Below are positions 1 through 8,565 of a DNA stretch of 64,000 nucleotides, piece after piece. The position numbers and the translations under genes are program-made. This DNA is from Ascidia mentula (Eukaryota; Chordata; Ascidiacea; Phlebobranchia; Ascidiidae). The DNA is taken from NCBI GenBank assembly GCA_947561715.1, contig OX387197.1, positions 21,044,266 through 21,108,265 on the forward strand, given 5' to 3'. The notes under the pieces were generated by a model. That model saw nothing but the letters and a program-made list of their open reading frames with translations. It was not told the DNA's origin and did no database searches. The number at the start of each line of letters is the position of its first letter. The first letter of the stretch is position 1.

Positions 1-4
1 ACCA

Positions 5-19
5 CAGTTCTCGGAACTG
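5..19. other. Perfect hairpin, 6-bp stem
   Basis: CAGTTC, a TCG loop, then GAACTG. It recurs at the start of every unit. Its right arm is also part of an inverted match to a site about 1.06 kb upstream, on the far side of the nuclease ORF of the preceding unit. The function is unknown. Confidence 0.7.
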
Positions 20-129
20 CCCAAGGAGAATTGATCGTAATCACATAATGACAGTATCGTAGCTCACGCGGCGGCATTCTTACACTGTTTTGATTGTCTA
101 TAAATCTTTGGTTTCTGTGGCCCGAATTC

Positions 130-146
130 ATTCCACATCGTGGAAT
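130..146. other. Perfect hairpin, 7-bp stem
   Basis: ATTCCAC, loop ATC, GTGGAAT. It is present in all fifteen units. The region from 1 to 620 otherwise holds no ORF that stays open between unit types. Two short ORFs that appear there in some units exist only because of indels, so I treat it as non-coding. Confidence 0.65.
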
Positions 147-367
147 CGCTTCTCTGCGCTGGGCTTCTGCCTAGTGTAGTTTCACCATTCCATTCTATAT
201 TTTTGGTTCGCCTTTAGCGTAGAATCGCCGTCTGTTGCAGCCCACGATTGCATGCCTGCTGGGAACCAAAAAATGACAAATGTGTTTATACCCGTCCTGT
301 CATTTGTGGTGCTTGCCGAACACTTGCAAGGAGTACACTGCCTGTTGATGAAGCCTTAAAAGAAAGC

Positions 368-373
368 AATAAA
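368..373 (+). promoter_or_regulatory. Candidate polyadenylation signal AATAAA
   Basis: A canonical hexamer. In the array each copy lies about 460 bases downstream of the preceding unit's nuclease stop codon on the same strand, so it is a plausible 3' end signal for a nuclease transcript that crosses the unit boundary. In an AT-rich context this could be chance. Confidence 0.35.
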
Positions 374-394
374 TAGTAAAGGTGGTGCGCGAAC

Positions 395-433
395 ATATAT
401 ATATTAGTATATATATATATTTATTGTATATTA
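395..433. repeat. AT dinucleotide tract
   Basis: Interrupted (AT)n tract, broken once by TTAGT in type A units and by TTTTAGT in the others. This 2-bp difference is one of the haplotype markers. It separates the two AATAAA signals. Confidence 0.9.
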
Positions 434-445
434 TCTTGCCAGTGA

Positions 446-451
446 AATAAA
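446..451 (+). promoter_or_regulatory. Second candidate polyadenylation signal AATAAA
   Basis: A canonical hexamer just after the AT tract and followed within 30 bases by T- and G-containing sequence. It is the better placed of the two candidates for ending a transcript from the previous unit, before the transposase remnant starts at 621. Confidence 0.35.
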
Positions 452-620
452 GTGTTTACAACTGCAGGAGGTTCAATTACTTTTTTGGCCTTGAATAACA
501 GTACATGCAGGCAAGCAAGCACAAAATTATGTGTGCAGAAGTGTTGCCATGGCAATATGTGTTAAGATGCAAAGGAAAAAGCAGCAATTCTGGGAATATT
601 GGAAGTGCTAATAGCCATGA

Positions 621-2138
621 AAGGGTCAACGGCCTGCTGACCTGAAGCGGACAGAAAGAAAAACTTGTGCTGTTAATGCTCAACTGGGTCTAGCAATTCG
701 TGCCACTGGAATCAGTGTAATAACTACGCAAGTGTTTCTCAGCTACCTTGACCTGCCCTCACCCAGTGCCAGCGCAATTGTTGAATTGACCAGAAATGCC
801 TCTGTACACTTTGAGCTGGTGAATGAAAGCAATAGGCAAGCATTGCGCAATGATTGCATCCGAAGAAATGAACAATGTGGTCTTCCAGTTGAGCACCCAA
901 TCAATCTACAGTCTGACTGTCGCTACAATTTGCGCCAAGGCACAGGCAAGGCACACCTGGGTCAAGCAGCAAGCCAAATTGTGGGAATAACAGCAGAAAA
1001 TAGCAGTCCCGCCAAGGATGTTCTGGCTGTTTCAACCATGACAAGAAAGTCCAGGAACCCACGTTACATGAAGTCAAGGCAATTACTTTTTGATGAACAT
1101 TTGCCAATTGGCAACTTGGAATGGGACATCGGGCGTGAGTTGGGAGCCATTCTTTCCTGTCACAACTTGCAAGTTGGAGAAATTACCACTGATACCAACA
1201 GCAAGCTATTCGATGGGCTTTCTACATCACTCCACCAAAACCAAGACCCTGTTCAAAGGCACTGCATTGTACACAGGGCAAGATCTCTCTATCGTGCAGT
1301 TCGAAAAATCAATTTCAAACAGCTCTTCCCAGAGAAGGACCATCAACCCAAAGTGAAGAATCACCACACCAAGAAGCTGGCTGAGGAAAAACAAACTCAC
1401 CCAATGGCAGAATACGCTGGTTGTGTCAAGCAATATGACACAGACTATTCGGACATCAGCAGAAAGATGAAGGCGATTGTGAATGCTGCCATTAATTGCT
1501 TCCATGGAAATCACACAGGCTGCAAGGTCCACTCCTATGTTTGCAGAAGAAAAAAACCGCAAACATGGGTTTTCTGCAAGGCACATGGGATTGAAGATGA
1601 CCCAAGAAGATCAGCTAAGATGGAAAAAAGAAGTCAGCAAGTTTTTCACCACAGCAAATGTCTCCAGGATGAGGCCTGGACTTGACACGAGCAAATGTGA
1701 AAGTGTCAACTCAACCTTTAGCTATGTCAAGGGTAGGACATACTACTCCACCTGCAGTGTAGTACTTATCAGTAAACTAAACAGCTTTTCATTTACATTT
1801 TCTTCTATGTTTCACAGGGTTCTAGAGAAATTCAAGATAATTGGATATTGAACGTTGTTGGTTCTTAAACAACATATATACATTTTTTGACATTCTGTGG
1901 GAATCTAGCATTCTATGGAAAATCAGCTAGCATGCAACGACTTTATCTTCCACTGAACCTGTTTATGCAGCAATGCCATGCGAATGGTACTCATGGAACA
2001 CAGACAAAACGCAAGGAACTTTGTAATGGACATAAAGTAGCGGTGCTAACAGCATTTGACAGAACATACAACAATGTCAGAAGCGGTGTCCGACAGTCTT
2101 TGCCAAAAACATCAATTAAACCAGAATGCGGACTGTAA
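621..2138 (+). pseudogene. Mutator-like (MULE) transposase remnant, unit 1
   Basis: Related to the animal Mutator-like transposase domain family, cut-and-paste DNA transposases with a DDE catalytic core. The first frame is open from 621 to the stop at 1685; the part from 732 (a GTG codon) encodes 317 residues. It has no ATG before codon 103, so it looks like an internal exon or a truncated 5' end. Family features I recognise, from memory and not from a search: a helical block ending near residue 50; DCRYN at 62-66 (first Asp); GQAASQ at 77-82; a TTDTNS block with the second Asp at 154; and a Cys/His cluster C256, H261, C264, H267, C271. Similarity continues in the +1 frame after a seven-A run (1550-1556), reaching SKCESVN (1690-1710), where the third acidic residue of the family is expected. 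A C-terminal-like piece lies at 1887-2138. An intron-like segment (GT at 1733, AG at 1817) separates the last two, but joining across it soon meets a stop. The same layout is found in every unit. Most likely an inherited pseudogene; unusual splicing or frameshifting is possible. Confidence 0.65.
1733..1817 (+). other. Candidate spliceosomal intron in the transposase remnant
   Basis: 85 bp beginning GTAGGA and ending in a pyrimidine-rich run followed by TTTCACAG. It lies immediately after the conserved SKCESVN-type block, where similarity to the family ends abruptly. The conceptual join gives Gly-Phe then a stop in the arriving frame, so if it is a real intron the exon beyond is short or decayed. 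The equivalent segment is intact in all units. Confidence 0.35.
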
Positions 2139-2220
2139 AGCAATTTCCGCAAGCTAACCCCAAGAAGAGAAGAAAACATTACTACTACTAAACAACCATT
2201 TGTGGTGTAATGCAAGGTCA

Positions 2221-2252
<32 letters not shown>
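2221..2252. repeat. Compound microsatellite (CT)8(AT)8
   Basis: 32 bp. Counterparts in the other units have CT:AT counts of 11:5, 9:7, 10:6, 7:9 or 10:1(AC):5, always with a total of 16 dinucleotides. See the findings for the implication. Confidence 0.95.
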
Positions 2253-2639
2253 GACAGACCAGATTTCTTTGATATTGCAAACGTAGCATCACATTTTGTC
2301 ACAACATTTACACCTCTCAACTCCCATCGGGTTGCATTCATGAAACTGAGAATCTCGTATGGGTCATAATATCATGATGCAAGGGCGGACTGTCACAAAA
2401 CTAAACTATTAGAAAAGGTGAAAGCTAGAAACCCTTTCCACTTCGCTCAGCGAGCTATCTGACTTATCCACATTCCGTGGACGTGAATCGCAAGACATGT
2501 CATTTGTATAACTTTCCTAATATTTTACCGCGCCAAATCATTTCAACATGTTACCTGTTCCACCTCAGATTCCACTCTTTCACGATATTAGCAAAACACC
2601 ATTATTTTCCACGTAATCTTTCACCCTTGACAATCATTC

Positions 2640-2653
2640 TTTGGGATTTAATT
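2640..2653 (+). repeat. 14-bp direct repeat, copy 1
   Basis: TTTGGGATTTAATT, repeated exactly at 3268-3281, 628 bases away in the same unit. It lies in the 1.8 kb stretch (2139-3973) between the two gene modules, where I see no convincing coding frame. The short ORFs there are low-complexity or overlap on both strands. Confidence 0.5.
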
Positions 2654-3267
2654 TTGGTTTTACTTTTGTTTACAATTTTTTTTATTTCCAGTACACTATG
2701 TGACAAAATGTTTGAGGTTTCGAATTTTGTTGTAAATTTGTTTACTTTTTGTTGTAAACAAGCTTGACTAAAGCACGCCACAAACATGAGGTGTGAGGAA
2801 CAATTGTTGACAACGTGGATAATGCTTTTCACAAATACGTACATACATTGTTAGTTTACCTTGAGAATTCGGCTTACGAGAGGCGAGAGGGTCTCCACAT
2901 TGTTAGGAATTTCCCTTCTTGCACACCTCTTTAATGGTGAGCTGTTCTCATTGGCGTCGGGTATTTTCTTTATTGTTGGGGTGGGAAGCCACCAACCATC
3001 CTCTACACAATTCATGAAGAATTGGATGTCTTGTAATTGTCTTGGGGCCCCACCGGGGCTGTTTGTACACCCCCTAGGACTGACAATTTAGCAGTTAGCC
3101 TTTGCAAAACCCCCCAATGTGCTGTCTTAATGCAGCTGTAATCAATTTTTTTTCTGTTCAGCAATAGTAGTCCCCCTTCATGAGTCATCAGACCCGGCAA
3201 TTGTTTTTGGCAAACAAGAGAAACTGTAACCAGGTGCACAATAACAAATGACTTCTGAAACTCGATT

Positions 3268-3281
3268 TTTGGGATTTAATT
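3268..3281 (+). repeat. 14-bp direct repeat, copy 2
   Basis: Exact second copy of the motif at 2640-2653, a dozen bases before the CCTTAAGG palindrome and about 30 before the TATA box. Confidence 0.5.
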
Positions 3282-3292
3282 GAGAGATGCGG

Positions 3293-3307
3293 CCTTAAGG
3301 GCAGTTC
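3293..3307 (+). repeat. Left arm of inverted repeat flanking the nuclease module
   Basis: CCTTAAGGGCAGTTC, matched in inverted orientation by GAACTGCCCAAGG at 4340-4352 in the next unit (13 of 15 positions with a 2-base gap). The pair brackets the TATA box, the non-coding leader and the nuclease ORF in 1,060 bp. I found no convincing target-site duplication, so it could be chance. Confidence 0.35.
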
Positions 3308-3310
3308 TTG

Positions 3311-3318
3311 TATAAAAG
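3311..3318 (+). promoter_or_regulatory. TATA box, candidate promoter of the nuclease module
   Basis: TATAAAAG, a strong eukaryotic core promoter match, followed by a small hairpin (CGAGA/TCTCG with loop TGCATG). It lies 663 bases upstream of the nuclease ATG in every complete unit, except 657 in unit 14, which has a 6-bp deletion in between, and about 2.4 kb upstream in unit 13, which carries a transposon insertion. The long leader would need an intron or re-initiation for translation of the nuclease ORF. Confidence 0.4.
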
Positions 3319-3575
3319 CGAGATGCATGTCTCGGTTTGCAAAATACGCAATAGTCGCTACAACTTTTAATTTTCTTTTCCTAAGAAATTACCATAAATA
3401 ATTTTTTATTGCAACAGCAGTCCTGTTTAATGTTATGCTCGTGGTTACGTAAAATTTGCATGTACATTGCACCAACTTCTGCAAACTAGTAATGTACGAG
3501 GATTTTTGTAAATTTATTTGAGATTGCTGGGTGTTTGAACACCTTCCAACAACGTTACGGTTCCGTATTTTTTAA

Positions 3576-3596
3576 AATAAGGCGCCTTTCCTTATT
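3576..3596. other. Hairpin AATAAGG/CCTTATT containing palindrome AAGGCGCCTT
   Basis: A 7-bp perfect stem with a 7-base loop, overlapping a 10-bp perfect palindrome. The PIF/Harbinger-like insertion of unit 13 sits about 20 bases upstream of the equivalent hairpin. Confidence 0.5.
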
Positions 3597-3973
3597 AAAA
3601 TAAAACTGCTTTGTCGCGCCTCCTTCCAATGACTTCACATTCGCCTCAGCAAAAAGGGATGGCGATTTCTTGTCTTAGCTAGTTTTGCAATTTAAATATT
3701 AAGTAGAAGCTGAAAATATCATGAATATGTTTGTCGTAGGTGTACCTTATAGGCCTACAGACTAGTTAAAGAACAATGCGCCTTTTTTGTTAACTGTTGG
3801 CAGACATTATATTGTAGCAACAAATATATAGAAAAAATAAAATTAGGTGTGTTTTCCTAAAATACGTTTCAGTGTATGTTGTAAGTTATAATTAAGTAAA
3901 AAATGAATGATAAAATTAAGTTAGCAAAATCAAAGATTTTAAACCGCACCAAAACACATGGAAGTTGTAAGTC

Positions 3974-4237
3974 ATGGAAGGGGGCAAAACAGGTGCTGGA
4001 TATGGGGAAATACAATTTGCAGGAAAAAAGTTTGGCGTGCACCGTCTAGCTTACATGATTTTTGTTGAGGGAACTCTGAAACCTTTGCCAAAGTTCCTTG
4101 ACGTGAGCCACCGCTGCCACAAAAGCTTGTGCGTCAAACCAGGACGTCTAAGTCTTGAACCGAGGCGCATAAATATGTCTCGACGACGGTGCCGGATCCA
4201 CGGCACTTGCAGTGGGCATGGTAGCTACCATGTGTAA
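3974..4237 (+). CDS. His-Me finger (I-PpoI-like) zinc-binding nuclease domain protein, unit 1
   Basis: An 87-residue ORF starting at ATG, with an in-frame stop two codons upstream. It matches the zinc-binding His-Me finger endonuclease family typified by the homing enzyme I-PpoI, which cuts DNA using a His as general base and an Asn to hold the metal. Visible here: GYGEIQFAGKKFGVHRLAY at 9-27 (the first strands and the HR motif); SHRCHKSLC at 45-53; LSLEP at 59-63; N67; and a second Cys/His group C73, H76, C79, H82. The His46 to Asn67 spacing of 21 equals I-PpoI His98 to Asn119, and Cys48/Cys53/residue 58 keep the 5-residue spacing of Cys100/Cys105/His110. I-PpoI is 163 residues, so this is a compact version containing the core. 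In this unit residue 58 is Arg (CGT at 4145-4147) instead of the zinc-ligand His, so this copy may be impaired. Expression is unproven. Confidence 0.75.
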   Translation: MEGGKTGAGYGEIQFAGKKFGVHRLAYMIFVEGTLKPLPKFLDVSHRCHKSLCVKPGRLSLEPRRINMSRRRCRIHGTCSGHGSYHV

Positions 4238-4948
4238 CGTTTATGCTGTGACGTAGTGTTCACATTTACGTAATTTTCCATTAGGTAATGCAGAGTGACT
4301 TGCAGTTTTGTACCGCCCAGATAAATACCACAGTTCTCGGAACTGCCCAAGGAGAATTGATCGTAATCACATAATGACAGTATCGTAGCTCACGCGGCGG
4401 CATTCTTACACTGTTTTGATTGTCTATAAATCTTTGGTTTCTGTGGCCCGAATTCATTCCACATCGTGGAATCGCTACTCTGCGCTGGGCTTCTGCCTAG
4501 TGTAGTTTCACCATTCCATTCTATATTTTTGGTTCGCCTTTAGCGTAGAATCGCCGTCTGTTGCAGCCCACCATTGCATGCCTGCTGGGAACCAAAAAAT
4601 GACAAATGTGTTTATACCCGTCCTGTCATTTGTGGTGCTTGCCGAACACTTGCAAGGAGTACACTGCCTGTTGATGAAGCCTTAAAAGAAAGCAATAAAT
4701 AGTAAAGGTGGTGCGCGAACATATATATATTTTAGTATATATATATATTTATTGTATATTATCTTGCCAGTGAAATAAAGTGTTTACAACTGCAGGAGGT
4801 TCAATTACTTTTTTGGCCTTGAATAACAGTACATGCAGGCAAGCAAGCACAAAATTATGTGTGCAGAAGTGTTGCCATGGCAATATGTGTTAAGATGCAA
4901 AGGAAAAAGCAGCAATTCTGGGAATATTGGAAGTGCTAATAGCCATGA

Positions 4949-6466
4949 AAGGGTCAACGGCCTGCTGACCTGAAGCGGACAGAAAGAAAAACTTGTGCTG
5001 TTAATGCTCAACTGGGTCTAGCAATTCGTGCCACTGGAATCAGTGTAATAACTACGCAAGTGTTTCTCAGCTACCTTGACCTGCCCTCACCCAGTGCCAG
5101 CGCAATTGTTGAATTGACCAGAAATGCCTCTGTACACTTTGAGCTGGTGAATGAAAGCAATAGGCAAGCATTGCGCAATGATTGCATCCGAAGAAATGAA
5201 CAATGTGGTCTTCCAGTTGAGCACCCAATCAATCTACAGTCTGACTGTCGCTACAATTTGCGCCAAGGCACAGGCAAGGCACACCTGGGTCAAGCAGCAA
5301 GCCAAATTGTGGGAATAGCAGCAGAAAATAGCAGTCCCGCCAAGGATGTTCTGGCTGTTTCAACCATGACAAGAAAGTCCAGGAACCCACGTTACATGAA
5401 GTCAAGGCAATTACTTTTTGATGAACATTTGCCAATTGGCAACTTGGAATGGGACATCGGGCGTGAGTTGGGAGCCATTCTTTCCTGTCACAACTTGCAA
5501 GTTGGAGAAATTACCACTGATACCAACAGCAAGCTATTCGATGGGCTTTCTACATCACTCCACCAAAACCAAGACCCTGTTCAAAGGCACTGCATTGTAC
5601 ACAGGGCAAGATCTCTCTATCGTGCAGTTCGAAAAATCAATTTCAAACAGCTCTTCCCAGAGAAGGACCATCAACCCAAAGTGAAGAATCACCACACCAA
5701 GAAGCTGGCTGAGGAAAAACAAACTCACCCAATGGCAGAATACGCTGGTTGTGTCAAGCAATATGACACAGACTATTCGGACATCAGCAGAAAGATGAAG
5801 GCGATTGTGAATGCTGCCATTAATTGCTTCCATGGAAATCACACAGGCTGCAAGGTCCACTCCTATGTTTGCAGAAGAAAAAAACCGCAAACATGGGTTT
5901 TCTGCAAGGCACATGGGATTGAAGATGACCCAAGAAGATCAGCTAAGATGGAAAAAAGAAGTCAGCAAGTTTTTCACCACAGCAAATGTCTCCAGGATGA
6001 GGCCTGGACTTGACACGAGCAAATGTGAAAGTGTCAACTCAACCTTCAGCTATGTCAAGGGTAGGACATACTACTCCACCTGCAGTGTAGTACTTATCAG
6101 TAAACTAAACAGCTTTTCATTTACATTTTCTTCTATGTTTCACAGGGTTCTAGAGAAATTCAAGATAATTGGATATTGAACGTTGTTGGTTCTTAAACAA
6201 CATATATACATTTTTTGACATTCTGTGGGAATCTAGCATTCTATGGAAAATCAGCTAGCATGCAACGACTTTATCTTCCACTGAACCTGTTTATGCAGCA
6301 ATGCCATGCGAATGGTACTCATGGAACACAGACAAAACGCAAGGAACTTTGTAATGGACATAAAGTAGCGGTGCTAACAGCATTTGACAGAACATACAAC
6401 AATGTCAGAAGCGGTGTCCGACAGTCTTTGCCAAAAACATCAATTAAACCAGAATGCGGACTGTAA
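4949..6466 (+). pseudogene. Mutator-like transposase remnant, unit 2
   Basis: Same structure as the unit 1 copy: 317-residue frame 5060-6013 (no ATG start), continuation in another frame at 5811-6179, and C-terminal-like piece at 6215-6466. It differs from unit 1 by Ala for Thr at codon 87 and a silent-region T-to-C change near 6047. Confidence 0.65.
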
Positions 6467-6548
6467 AGCAATTTCCGCAAGCTAACCCCAAGAAGAGAAG
6501 AAAACATTACTACTACTAAACAACCATTTGTGGTGTAATGCAAGGTCA

Positions 6549-6580
<32 letters not shown>

Positions 6581-8301
6581 GACAGACCAGATTTCTTTGA
6601 TATTGCAAACGTAGCATCACATTTTGTCACAACATTTACACCTCTCAACTCCCATCGGGTTGCATTCATGAAACTGAGAATCTCGTATGGGTCATAATAT
6701 CATGATGCAAGGGCGGACTGTCACAAAACTAAACTATTAGAAAAGGTGAAAGCTAGAAACCCTTTCCACTTCGCTCAGCGAGCTATCTGACTTATCCACA
6801 TTCCGTGGACGTGAATCGCAAGACATGTCATTTGTATAACTTTCCTAATATTTTACCGCGCCAAATCATTTCAACATGTTACCTGTTCCACCTCAGATTC
6901 CACTCTTTCACGATATTAGCAAAACACCATTATTTTCCACGTAATCTTTCACCCTTGACAATCATTCTTTGGGATTTAATTTTGGTTTTACTTTTGTTTA
7001 CAATTTTTTTTATTTCCAGTACACTTTGTGACAAAATGTTTGAGGTTTCGAATTTTGTTGTAAATTTGTTTACTTTTTGTTGTAAACAAGCTTGACTAAA
7101 GCACGCCACAAACATGAGGTGTGAGGAACAATTGTTGACAACGTGGATAATGCTTTTCACAAATACGTACATACATTGTTAGTTTACCTTGAGAATTCGG
7201 CTTACGAGAGGCGAGAGGGTCTCCACATTGTTAGGAATTTCCCTTCTTGCACACCTCTTTAATGGTGAGCTGTTCTCATTGGCGTCGGGTATTTTCTTTA
7301 TTGTTGGGGTGGGAAGCCACCAACCATCCTCTACACAATTCATGAAGAATTGGATGTCTTGTAATTGTCTTGGGGCCCCACCGGGGCTGTTTGTACACCC
7401 CCTAGGACTGACAATTTAGCAGTTAGCCTTTGCAAAACCCCCCAATGTGCTGTCTTAATGCAGCTGTAATCAATTTTTTTTCTGTTCAGCAATAGTAGTC
7501 CCCCTTCATGAGTCATCAGACCCGGCAATTGTTTTTGGCAAACAAGAGAAACTGTAACCAGGTGCACAATAACAAATGACTTCTGAAACTCGATTTTTGG
7601 GATTTAATTGAGAGATGCGGCCTTAAGGGCAGTTCTTGTATAAAAGCGAGATGCATGTCTCGGTTTGCAAAATACGCAATAGTCGCTACAACTTTTAATT
7701 TTCTTTTCCTAAGAAATTACCATAAATAATTTTTTATTGCAACAGCAGTCCTGTTTAATGTTATGCTCGTGGTTACGTAAAATTTGCATGTACATTGCAC
7801 CAACTTCTGCAAACTAGTAATGTACGAGGATTTTTGTAAATTTATTTGAGATTGCTGGGTGTTTGAACACCTTCCAACAACGTTACGGTTCCGTATTTTT
7901 TAAAATAAGGCGCCTTTCCTTATTAAAATAAAACTGCTTTGTCGCGCCTCCTTCCAATGACTTCACATTCGCCTCAGCAAAAAGGGATGGCGATTTCTTG
8001 TCTTAGCTAGTTTTGCAATTTAAATATTAAGTAGAAGCTGAAAATATCATGAATATGTTTGTCGTAGGTGTACCTTATAGGCCTACAGACTAGTTAAAGA
8101 ACAATGCGCCTTTTTTGTTAACTGTTGGCAGACATTATATTGTAGCAACAAATATATAGAAAAAATAAAATTAGGTGTGTTTTCCTAAAATACGTTTCAG
8201 TGTATGTTGTAAGTTATAATTAAGTAAAAAATGAATGATAAAATTAAGTTAGCAAAATCAAAGATTTTAAACCGCACCAAAACACATGGAAGTTGTAAGT
8301 C

Positions 8302-8565
8302 ATGGAAGGGGGCAAAACAGGTGCTGGATATGGGGAAATACAATTTGCAGGAAAAAAGTTTGGCGTGCACCGTCTAGCTTACATGATTTTTGTTGAGGGA
8401 ACTCTGAAACCTTTGCCAAAGTTCCTTGACGTGAGCCACCGCTGCCACAAAAGCTTGTGCGTCAAACCAGGACATCTAAGTCTTGAACCGAGGCGCATAA
8501 ATATGTCTCGACGACGGTGCCGGATCCACGGCACTTGCAGTGGGCATGGTAGCTACCATGTGTAA
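8302..8565 (+). CDS. His-Me finger nuclease domain protein, unit 2
   Basis: 87 residues. It carries His58, so all expected zinc ligands (Cys48, Cys53, His58; Cys73, His76, Cys79, His82) and the catalytic pair His46/Asn67 are present. This is the majority sequence of the array. Confidence 0.78.
   Translation: MEGGKTGAGYGEIQFAGKKFGVHRLAYMIFVEGTLKPLPKFLDVSHRCHKSLCVKPGHLSLEPRRINMSRRRCRIHGTCSGHGSYHV

Larger units (their letters stand above)
1..4326 (+). repeat. Megasatellite unit 1 (type A)
   Basis: First of the tandem ~4.32 kb units; 4,326 bp. The phase is arbitrary and set at the window start, so the array very likely continues to the left. Order inside the unit: hairpins and AT tract (1-620), Mutator-like transposase remnant (621-2138), compound microsatellite (2221-2252), AT-rich non-coding stretch with TATA box (2253-3973), His-Me nuclease ORF (3974-4237), and a short spacer. 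Type A markers are TTCTC rather than TACTC after the 130-146 hairpin, an 11-bp segment with GGTTCGCC near 208, CGATT near 247, the shorter AT-tract spacer, Thr at transposase codon 87, and Arg at nuclease codon 58. The microsatellite is (CT)8(AT)8. Confidence 0.97.

Noticed and set aside
54-75. CAGTATCGTAGC near the unit start resembles the 5' part of U4 snRNA (17 of 22 positions).
   Set aside because: The match ends after about 12 exact bases; no U6-pairing region, no 3' stem and no Sm site follow. A 12-base match is expected by chance at this scale.
58-215. TAGCTCACGCGG resembles a tRNA A box and GGTTCGCC a B box.
   Set aside because: The two are about 145 bases apart, no cloverleaf forms, and the B-like element is deleted in most units.
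1227-1586. 119-residue - strand ORF opposite the transposase frame, repeated in every unit.
   Set aside because: A shadow of the transposase coding strand; the + strand carries the recognisable motifs.
2477-2767. 96-residue hydrophobic + strand ORF (possible membrane protein) in every unit, and the 80-residue ORF opposite it.
   Set aside because: T-rich low-complexity sequence gives apparent hydrophobicity; no start context and no family resemblance. Conservation only reflects recent array amplification.
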